Positions 63,319 through 64,000 of a stretch of DNA of 64,000 nucleotides are shown in pieces (positions within the stretch are counted from its first letter, which is position 1; each line of letters begins with the position of its first letter). The notes under the pieces are model-generated. The model was given only the letters and a program-made list of their open reading frames with translations, did no database searches and was not told the origin of the DNA. The position numbers were made by a program, and so were the translations under genes. The stretch is taken from positions 310,001 through 374,000 of the forward strand of contig NZ_VIKU02000002.1 in assembly GCF_009371985.2 (NCBI RefSeq), in the 5' to 3' direction. This stretch comes from Pelagihabitans pacificus (GTDB lineage Bacteria; Bacteroidota; Bacteroidia; Flavobacteriales; Flavobacteriaceae).

Positions 63319-64000
63319 TTAAACAAGTGAAGTGTTTCGCAATTTTCGTTTTTGACGAAATTGGTACAGCACCTGTTTCAGGCTTTCCAAATTATGGGCC
63401 GAAGCCAATACATCGATATAGGGCAAGGCTGTTTTCATCCCTAAGGCGTCAGGAGAAAAATCAGGACTCCCCGCCAACGGATTCAACCAAAAGACTTTTT
63501 TTGATTTTTTATAAATGGCTTGCATCGCCTCTTTTAGCACTTCCGGCGCTCCCGTGTCCCAACCATCGCTAAGAATGAGCACCAGGGTCTTTTTGTCCAA
63601 CATCCCATAACCGTATTCATTGGTAAAATCATAAAGACAGCTTCCTATAGTCGTACCACCGGACCATTGGGGCACACGATCCGAAATCATATCAAAAGCC
63701 TTTTCGAACTCGTTATTATCGAGTAACTCGCTTACCCGATGCAATGCGGTACTGAAAACAAAGGTCTCGATTTTGTCGTAGGCATTTTGAAAAGCATAAA
63801 TAAGATGAACGAAAAAGCGGCTATACAGGTCCATTGATCGACTTACATCGCATAGCAGTACCAGTTTTAACTTCTTTTCCTTTTGCTGACTAAATACAAA
63901 ATGTTGTAGTTCGCCCCCATGCCTCATGTTGCACCGCATCGTACGGCGGAGGTCGAGCTGTCGGTGCTTTTTGGAATATTTTTTAAGACGGCTTTTTTGA
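63319..64000 (-). CDS. CoxE-like VWA domain protein, 5' end outside the window
   Basis: The frame is open to the window edge at 64000, so the N-terminus is missing; the internal Met at 63939 is not the start (QLDLRRTMRCNMRHGG reads through it, as in CoxE). MIDAS residues are in LCDVSRSMDLYS (DxSxS) and LSDGWDTG. Family knowledge: with a MoxR AAA+ ATPase (CoxD), CoxE matures the molybdenum site of CO dehydrogenase-like enzymes. 251 nt before the CoxS-like gene. A CoxD-like gene may lie upstream, outside the window. Confidence 0.88.
   Translation of the reverse strand, partial: QKSRLKKYSKKHRQLDLRRTMRCNMRHGGELQHFVFSQQKEKKLKLVLLCDVSRSMDLYSRFFVHLIYAFQNAYDKIETFVFSTALHRVSELLDNNEFEKAFDMISDRVPQWSGGTTIGSCLYDFTNEYGYGMLDKKTLVLILSDGWDTGAPEVLKEAMQAIYKKSKKVFWLNPLAGSPDFSPDALGMKTALPYIDVLASAHNLESLKQVLYQFRQKRKLRNTSLV

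Noticed and set aside
63100-63330. 76-aa plus-strand frame between the CoxE-like and CoxS-like genes
   Set aside because: Needs a TTG start, shows no domain and crosses the 3' end of the CoxE-like gene. Weak.

Overview
The window looks like chromosomal DNA of a marine member of the Flavobacteriaceae (Bacteroidota). The evidence is the gene content (DUF2490, 2TM-domain and LETM1-related proteins, LytTR two-component systems, many secreted S9/M1/M28/S41 peptidases), lipoprotein signals ending in a Cys, A-rich leaders without Shine-Dalgarno sequences, and several Bacteroidota-type promoters (TTG, about 20 nt, TAnnTTTG). I cannot name a genus. I saw no rRNA, tRNA, CRISPR array, prophage or insertion sequence.

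Layout. 1-9000: the end of a SnoaL-like gene, an MFS transporter, three secreted peptidases (M28, M1, S9), a VOC protein, a nitrilase and small membrane or unknown proteins. 9200-20200: a very large ThuA/sugar-dehydrogenase/PKD/cytochrome c lipoprotein, a YdeI-like protein, a CDP-alcohol phosphatidyltransferase, two secreted amidohydrolases and a tricorn-like protease. 20200-30700: a TPMT-like methyltransferase, a BNR-repeat protein, an S9 lipoprotein, two tandem DUF2490 proteins, an alpha/beta-hydrolase-OsmC fusion, a second YdeI-like protein and a Cu/Zn SOD lipoprotein. 31200-43000: a LETM1-related protein, then a leftward cluster (DUF2141, TPR, LytS-type kinase fused to a 2TM domain, three stand-alone 2TM proteins, LytTR regulator), an acyl-CoA ligase, a DEAD-box helicase and a second kinase/LytTR pair. 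43000-53900: three small exported proteins around a nested palindrome, an S9 peptidase with a short-chain fatty acid transporter, and assorted enzymes. 53900-55020: a gene-poor stretch holding tandem microprotein genes. 55100-57200: a DGPF protein, an ECF42-type sigma factor and a TfoX-like protein. 57200-64000: a GH26 glycosidase lipoprotein, a DoxX protein and a leftward molybdenum hydroxylase operon (FAD, Mo and 2Fe-2S subunits with a CoxE-like VWA protein cut by the window edge).

The most interesting item is at 54284-55012. Three tandem 37-codon ORFs encode almost the same strongly basic, aromatic-rich peptide. Between copies 1 and 2, 11 of 12 nucleotide differences are synonymous, and all three differences between copies 2 and 3 are synonymous, so the peptide itself appears to be under selection. 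A fourth, diverged 37-codon ORF follows, and the array ends in a perfect 14-bp stem-loop terminator. I do not recognise the family. Second-tier items are the 2TM/kinase cluster, a three-tier nested inverted repeat at 44465-44582 and a two-domain exported protein pair flanking it.
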